This document shows positions 14,940-19,141 of a stretch of DNA of 19,141 nt, piece by piece (within the stretch, counting starts at the first letter, position 1; every line of letters begins with the position of its first letter). The translations under genes and the position numbers were made by a program. A model generated the notes under the pieces. That model did not search any database. It saw only the letters and a list, made by a program, of their open reading frames with translations, and was not told the origin of the DNA. Origin of the DNA: Gammaproteobacteria bacterium (GTDB lineage Bacteria; Pseudomonadota; Gammaproteobacteria; Arenicellales; Spongiicolonaceae); contig RKSH01000034.1 in NCBI GenBank assembly GCA_007570945.1, forward strand, positions 1-19,141. Direction: 5' to 3'.

Positions 14940-16148
14940 ATGCAGCGCGAAAATCTTCTGACCATGCGCAACGGCGAGCGCGCGCCGCACACTTTTTCGG
15001 ACCGTGAATACGCCGCGCGCATGACAAAACTGCGCGCCGTCATGGCGGCGCGGGAAGTGGACGCGGCGCTGTTCACTTCCATCCACAATGTGAACTACCA
15101 CGCCGATTTTTTATACTGCAGTTTCGGCCGCCCCTATGGTTTGGCGGTCACAAGCGGCAGCGCCGTCACCATCTCGGCCAAAATCGACGCCGGCCGGGCG
15201 TGGCGGCGCGGCGTTTGCGACAATCTGGTGTACACCGACTGGCGGCGCGACAATTTTTACGCTGCCGTGAAAAAATTAATCGGCGGCACCGCTGTCGTCG
15301 GCGTGGAGTTTGACCACTTAAACGTGGCGCAGATGGAAAAACTTAAAGCGGCGCTGCCGGGGTGCAAGTTCAAGGACATCTCAGGCGCGGTGATGGCGGC
15401 GCGGATGGTGAAGTCGGACGAGGAAATCGCCCACATCAAAACCGGCGCGCAAGTGTGCGACATCGGCGGCGCCGCGCTGGTGGCGGCGGTGGCTGAGGGC
15501 GTGGCCGAGCACGAGGTGGCGCTGGCGGCCACCGAGGCCATGGTGCGCGAGATCGCGCGGCGCTGTCCGGATGCCGAGTTGATGGACACCTGGTGCTGGT
15601 TTCAATCCGGCATCAACACCGACGGCGCGCACAACCCGGTGACCGCGCGCCGGGTGCAGGCCGGCGACATCCTGTCCCTCAACTGCTTTTCCATGATGGC
15701 CGGCTATTACACCGCCCTTGAACGCACGTTGTTCTGCCGCCGGGTGGACGATGCCTCGCTGCGCCTGTGGGAAATTAACCTGCAGGTGCACCGCGCCGGC
15801 CTGCGGTTAATCCGACCCGGCGCGCGGTGCCGCGACATCGCCCATGAGTTAAATGAAATCTACCGCCGGCACGACTTGTTGCAGTACCGCACTTTCGGCT
15901 ACGGCCACTCTTTCGGCGTTCTCAGCCACTACTACGGGCGCGAGGCCGGGCTTGAGTTGCGCGAGGATGTGGACACCGTGCTGCAGCCGAACATGGTGGT
16001 GTCCATGGAGCCGATGATTTGCATTCCCCACGGGCGGCCGGGCGCCGGCGGCTACCGCGAGCATGACATTTTGGTGGTGACCGAGGACGGCGCCGACAAC
16101 ATCACCGCCTTCCCCCTCGGGCCCGAACACAACGTGGTGGGCACCTGA
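14940..16148 (+). CDS. Creatinase (creatine amidinohydrolase)
   Basis: Hydrolyses creatine to sarcosine and urea in the cytoplasm. The 402-residue protein matches the M24 'pita-bread' creatinase type over its whole length and is within one residue of the characterised pseudomonad enzyme. Recognisable blocks are FTSIHNVNYHADFLYCSFGRPYG (45-67), ELMDTWCWFQSGINTDGAHNPV (213-234), GYYTALERTLF (255-265), TFGYGHSFGVLSHYYGREAG (318-337) and VVSMEPM (353-359). The equivalents of catalytic His232, Glu262 and Glu358 are H231, E261 and E357, and substrate-pocket C60, F62, R64, H323 and R334 are present. M24 aminopeptidase metal ligands are not expected to be complete in this branch. It is co-directional with the permease 29 nt upstream and convergent with mlaB, only 3 nt away. 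Confidence 0.9.
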   Translation: MQRENLLTMRNGERAPHTFSDREYAARMTKLRAVMAAREVDAALFTSIHNVNYHADFLYCSFGRPYGLAVTSGSAVTISAKIDAGRAWRRGVCDNLVYTDWRRDNFYAAVKKLIGGTAVVGVEFDHLNVAQMEKLKAALPGCKFKDISGAVMAARMVKSDEEIAHIKTGAQVCDIGGAALVAAVAEGVAEHEVALAATEAMVREIARRCPDAELMDTWCWFQSGINTDGAHNPVTARRVQAGDILSLNCFSMMAGYYTALERTLFCRRVDDASLRLWEINLQVHRAGLRLIRPGARCRDIAHELNEIYRRHDLLQYRTFGYGHSFGVLSHYYGREAGLELREDVDTVLQPNMVVSMEPMICIPHGRPGAGGYREHDILVVTEDGADNITAFPLGPEHNVVGT

Positions 16149-16151
16149 GGC

Positions 16152-16454
16152 TCAGGCGCCGTCAAACACAAACGCGGCCACGCCGCTGACCGCGGCCAGC
16201 GATGCCAGCGCGTTTGGCGCGCCGGTGAACCGCAACCTGCAGCCGGCGGACTCGGCGCGGCGCCGCCATTCCATCAACAGCGCCAGGCCGGCGCTGTCGG
16301 TCCGGGTGACGCCGTCCAGTTGAATTTCCACCGCGCCGCCGGGGGTGAACTCGGGCCGCGCGCCGGCCGCGAGGGCGGCGACGGTGGCGAAGCCCAGCTC
16401 GCCGCGCACGGCATAAGCGCCGGCGGCGGTTTGCTCAACTGCGGCAGCGCTCAC
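16152..16454 (-). CDS. mlaB: Mla lipid transport STAS-domain subunit MlaB
   Basis: Small cytoplasmic subunit that binds the MlaF ATPase and stabilises the MlaFEDB complex. The 100-residue protein is a single STAS domain: YAVRGELGFATVAAL, EIQLDGVTRTDSAGLALLMEWRRRA and a C-terminal LRFTGAPNALASLAAVSGV. T52-D53-S54 occupies the conserved loop that includes the key Thr in other MlaB proteins. Its ATG overlaps the mlaC stop by 4 nt (16451-16454). It is the last gene of the operon and ends 3 nt from the convergent creatinase stop. Weak overall conservation is normal for MlaB; context makes the assignment secure. Confidence 0.9.
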   Translation of the reverse strand: MSAAAVEQTAAGAYAVRGELGFATVAALAAGARPEFTPGGAVEIQLDGVTRTDSAGLALLMEWRRRAESAGCRLRFTGAPNALASLAAVSGVAAFVFDGA

Positions 16455-17065
16455 TGTTCACCGTGCTTGCGGTTCTTGGCCGCCAGTTGGGCGATTAAAC
16501 CGTCCAGCCCCTCGCGCTCGATTAACTTGCCGTAAATGGTGCGGTAGTTGGTGATTAAACTAATGCCGTTGACCGTCACCTCGTAAATCCTCCACCGCCG
16601 ATTTTTGTCCGCGCGCATTTTGTAGTGCACCTTGACCGGGTCACGGGCCGGCAGTTCCACCACGCTTTTGACCAGCGCCTTGTCGCCCTTGCTGTTGAAC
16701 TGCGGCGGTTGCACGGTGATTTCCAGTCGGTCGTATTCAAACACCGCCGAGGAGTAGGTGCGGATTAAAAAATCCTCAAACTCGCGGATGAAGTCGGCGA
16801 CCTGCCGCTTGCTGGCGGTTTTGTAATGGCGGCCCAGAATCAGCCGCGCGATGCGGGCGGCGTCAAACACCGGCGCCACGCGGGTGCGGATTAGCGCGCG
16901 CAACTCCCGCGGATTCTGCTGCAACTCGGCGCGGCGTTCACGAATCACGCCGAGCACCTCTTTAACCGTGGCGCGAATCACCTCGTCCGGCGGCGTCTCG
17001 GCGGCGGCGCCGCCGGCGGCGAGGGTGAGGGCGGCGAGCAGCGCGGCGGCGATGAAATTTCTCAC
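16451..17065 (-). CDS. mlaC: Periplasmic phospholipid-binding protein MlaC
   Basis: Periplasmic shuttle that carries phospholipids between the outer membrane and the MlaFEDB complex. The 204-residue precursor begins MRNFIAAALLAALTLAAGGAAA, a signal peptide with cleavage predicted before ETPP. The mature part shows the family pattern: LRALIRTRVAPVFDAARIARLILGRHYKTASKRQVADFIREFEDFLIRTYSSAVFEY, KVHYKMRADKNRRWRIYEVTVNGISLITNYR. Length is typical. The start overlaps the mlaD stop by 4 nt and the end overlaps mlaB by 4 nt. It contains four TTA-ATC Leu-Ile codon pairs, an unusual concentration for this GC-rich window. Confidence 0.95.
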   Translation of the reverse strand: MRNFIAAALLAALTLAAGGAAAETPPDEVIRATVKEVLGVIRERRAELQQNPRELRALIRTRVAPVFDAARIARLILGRHYKTASKRQVADFIREFEDFLIRTYSSAVFEYDRLEITVQPPQFNSKGDKALVKSVVELPARDPVKVHYKMRADKNRRWRIYEVTVNGISLITNYRTIYGKLIEREGLDGLIAQLAAKNRKHGEQ

Positions 17066-17544
17066 TCCGCCGCCTCCTCGGCCTTGCTGAACAGCAACTC
17101 GCCGATTAACTGCTCCAGCACCACCGACGAGTTGGTGAACTCAATCTCGTCGCCGTCGCCGAGCAACTCCTCATCAAAGCCCGGCTCCAGGCCCACATAC
17201 TGCGCGCCGAGCAGCCCCTTGGTGAAGATGGATGCGCTACTGTCCACCGGCAGGTTGTCGTAGCGGCGGGCGATGGTCAACTCCACGCGCGCGTTGAAGC
17301 TGTCCCGCGACAGGGTGATGCCGGTGACCTGCCCGATGCGCACCCCGGCCACCGCCACCGGCGCGCGCAACGTGAGCCCGCCGATGTTCTGGAAGTCGGC
17401 GTATACCCGGTAGCCGTCGCGCACCCGGGCGTTGTCAAAGTTGCCCACCTCAAAGGCGAGAAAGCCGAGGGAGAGCAGGCCGCCCAGCACCAGTACGCCG
17501 ACCCACAGTTCGATTTTTCTCCCCCCGGTTGCAGTGTTGCTCAT
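17062..17544 (-). CDS. mlaD: Phospholipid-binding MCE-domain protein MlaD
   Basis: Inner-membrane anchored protein whose MCE domains form a hexameric ring with a lipid channel above MlaE. The 160-residue protein has a short cytoplasmic start, a transmembrane helix at about 11-33 (IELWVGVLVLGGLLSLGFLAF), then one MCE domain (about 40-120) with FQNIGGLTLRAPVAVAGVRIGQV and the closing FTKGLLGAQYVGLEPG. The C-terminal tail (SSVVLEQLIGELLFSKAEEAAE) provides the helix expected to line the pore. Length suits a gammaproteobacterial-type MlaD. It overlaps both mlaE and mlaC by 4 nt. Confidence 0.96.
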   Translation of the reverse strand: MSNTATGGRKIELWVGVLVLGGLLSLGFLAFEVGNFDNARVRDGYRVYADFQNIGGLTLRAPVAVAGVRIGQVTGITLSRDSFNARVELTIARRYDNLPVDSSASIFTKGLLGAQYVGLEPGFDEELLGDGDEIEFTNSSVVLEQLIGELLFSKAEEAAE

Positions 17545-18323
17545 GAGATTCCTCCGTACATCAACGCGGTCAAAATGTAGTCGAGTCCGAGCACCGAAAG
17601 TGAACCCACCACCACCGTGCGGGTGGTGGCGCGGCTGATGCCCTCGGCGGTGGGCTCGGTGTCACAGCCTTCAAACACCATGATCCAACTGACCACGAAG
17701 CCGAAGACGAAACTCTTGATGATTCCGTTGCCGATGTCCTCGAAAACATCGACGCCGTTTTGCATGCTGGCCCAATAGACGCCGCTGTCCACGCCCAGTT
17801 GCACGGTGCCCACATAATAGCCGCCCAGCACGCCCACCACGTTGAACAGCAGGGTCAGGATGGGCACCGCCAAAACGCCGGCGACAAAGCGCGGCACCAC
17901 CACCCGCGCCACCGGGTCGGTGGCCATCATTTCCATGGCCGCCAATTGATCGGTGGCCTTCATCAATCCAATCTCGGCGGTAATCGCCGAGCCGGCGCGG
18001 CCGGTGAACAGCACCGCGGCCAGCACCGGCCCCAACTCGCGGGTCAGCGACAGCGCCACCAGCAGGCCGAGGGCGCTCTCGCCGCCGTAGTTCACCAGCG
18101 TGTAGTAGCCCTGCAGGCTCAGTACCATGCCCACAAACAGGCCGGCGACCAGGGTGATCAGCAGCGTCATCACGCCGGCGAAATACAACTGCCGCACCAC
18201 CAGCGCGAAACGCCGCCAGGCGTGGCTTATCACGGCCAGCATGGTGCACAAAAACACGCCGCAACGGCCGAGGTGGTAAACCCCGCCCAGGGTGAAGCGG
18301 CCGATGGCGGCGAGGGCGTTCAT
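17541..18323 (-). CDS. mlaE: Phospholipid ABC transporter permease MlaE
   Basis: Inner-membrane permease of the MlaFEDB complex. The 260-residue protein has five or so hydrophobic segments and the MlaE hallmark SLTRELGPVLAAVLFTGRAGSAITAEIGLMKATDQLAAMEMMATDP (about 92-137), including the coupling region that contacts MlaF. The ending LDYILTALMYGG is typical. Standard length. Its ATG overlaps the mlaF stop by 4 nt and its stop overlaps mlaD by 4 nt. Confidence 0.97.
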   Translation of the reverse strand: MNALAAIGRFTLGGVYHLGRCGVFLCTMLAVISHAWRRFALVVRQLYFAGVMTLLITLVAGLFVGMVLSLQGYYTLVNYGGESALGLLVALSLTRELGPVLAAVLFTGRAGSAITAEIGLMKATDQLAAMEMMATDPVARVVVPRFVAGVLAVPILTLLFNVVGVLGGYYVGTVQLGVDSGVYWASMQNGVDVFEDIGNGIIKSFVFGFVVSWIMVFEGCDTEPTAEGISRATTRTVVVGSLSVLGLDYILTALMYGGIS

Positions 18324-19138
18324 GAATGCCCGCCGCCGTCCAGCAACTCGGCGCGGTAGTCCGGCGCCGGGTAATGGAACGGCACCGGCCCGTCCGGCAT
18401 GCCCTGCATGAACTGCGCCACCTCGGGGTCGCCGCTGTGCAGCATTTCCCGCGGCGTACCGCGGCCGATGATGGTGCCGCGGCCGAGCAGGTACATATAG
18501 TCGGCGATGCGGCAGCCTTCGTCCACATCGTGGGTCACCACCACCGAGGTCATGCGCAGCGCGTCGTTCAACTCGCGGATGAGTTTAAGGGTGACGCCGA
18601 GGGACACCGGGTCCAGGCCGGCGAACGGCTCGTCGTACAAAATCAATTCCGGATCCAGCGCAATGGCGCGCGCCAGCGCAACCCGCCGCGCCATGCCGCC
18701 GGACAACTCGGCCGGCCGCAAACCCCGCGCGCCGCGCAGGCCCACCATGTGCAACTTCATCAGCACCAGGTTGTGCACCAGCGGCTCCGGCAACCCGCAG
18801 TGCTCGCGCAGGGGAAAGGCGACATTTTCAAACACGCTGAGGTCGGTGAGCAGCGCGCTGGACTGAAACAGCATGCCCATGCGCTTGCGTAGCGCAAACA
18901 ATTCCCGCCGCCGCAACGCCGCCACATCCGTGCCGTCAAAAAAAACCCGCCCCGCCGACGCCGCCAGCCGCCCGCCAATCAGCCCCAGCAAAGTGGACTT
19001 CCCGCACCCCGAAGGCCCCATCACCACCACCACGCTGCCGCGGGTGATTTGCATGTCCACTCGCGAGAGAATGGCGCGGGGGCCGTAGTTGAAAGAGACG
19101 TTGTCTACTGAGACCAGGGTGTCGGCGGGGGCGGGCAT
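18320..19138 (-). CDS. mlaF: Phospholipid ABC transporter ATPase MlaF
   Basis: Cytoplasmic ATPase driving phospholipid movement by MlaFEDB. The complete 272-residue protein has Walker A GPSGCGKST (41-49), Q-loop Q92, signature LSGGM (145-149), Walker B LILYDE (165-170), the following PFAGLDP, and switch His H203. GMARRVALARAIALDPELILYDEPFAGLDPVS is characteristic of the MlaF/Ttg2A branch. The ATG at 19138 lies 3 nt from the window edge, so promoter and ribosome-binding site are not visible. It is the first gene of mlaFEDCB, with every junction an overlap of 4 nt. No mlaA gene is present in the window. Confidence 0.97.
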   Translation of the reverse strand: MPAPADTLVSVDNVSFNYGPRAILSRVDMQITRGSVVVVMGPSGCGKSTLLGLIGGRLAASAGRVFFDGTDVAALRRRELFALRKRMGMLFQSSALLTDLSVFENVAFPLREHCGLPEPLVHNLVLMKLHMVGLRGARGLRPAELSGGMARRVALARAIALDPELILYDEPFAGLDPVSLGVTLKLIRELNDALRMTSVVVTHDVDEGCRIADYMYLLGRGTIIGRGTPREMLHSGDPEVAQFMQGMPDGPVPFHYPAPDYRAELLDGGGHS

Positions 19139-19141
19139 AGG

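Overview
The window is about 19 kb of very GC-rich, densely packed bacterial chromosome. It carries 20 protein-coding genes, one of them cut by the left edge, and I see no tRNA, rRNA, CRISPR array, insertion sequence or phage gene. Gene content and order point to Proteobacteria, most likely an uncultivated gammaproteobacterium: ntrX-trkA-trkH, rpsO-pnp-dtd, mlaFEDCB, PrmB of the L3-methylating type, and a zinc-ribbon form of L31. No stretch over 300 bases lacks a gene. The longest gaps are 163-400 (divergent promoters) and 1082-1270 (a repeat array plus a candidate promoter).

Layout. Bases 1-162 (minus) hold the start of an ABC-2 type transporter ATPase, divergent from comF (401-1081, plus). 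Next comes a plus-strand potassium operon: an NtrX-like response regulator, trkA and trkH (1271-5559). A strong promoter then drives rpmE, followed by prmB and a membrane-anchored ChaN/TIKI-like protein (5627-7690). Another TATAAT box sits just ahead of a class I aspartate aminotransferase, followed by a FimT/GspH pseudopilin and a secreted cysteine-containing protein (7721-9923). These converge with a minus-strand translation/RNA operon read rpsO, pnp, dtd (12763 down to 9920). Upstream is an Hsp20 gene (minus) with its own terminator and a convincing sigma-32 promoter. It is divergent from an LctP-type permease followed by creatinase (13420-16148, plus). The right end is the complete phospholipid-transport operon mlaFEDCB on the minus strand (19138 down to 16152).

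How the genes work together. TrkA/TrkH form the potassium uptake system, apparently co-transcribed with a response regulator. S15, PNPase and Dtd serve translation and RNA turnover, with L31 and the L3 methyltransferase nearby. The permease and creatinase look like a small uptake-and-catabolism unit giving sarcosine and urea. MlaFEDB with periplasmic MlaC maintains outer-membrane lipid asymmetry.

Packing is extreme. All four mla junctions overlap by 4 nt, and convergent gene pairs overlap (9920-9923) or are 3 nt apart (16149-16151) with no terminator between them. Some starts are non-ATG: TTG for pnp, CTG for dtd and probably GTG for comF. I find no clearly novel multi-gene system. The best leads are a spaced 21/24-nt repeat array upstream of ntrX, an NtrX with a degenerate sigma-54 contact loop and no NtrY beside it, probable unusual starts (dtd CTG, leaderless aminotransferase), the permease-creatinase pair, and a marked codon-context bias of Leu-TTA before A-starting codons.
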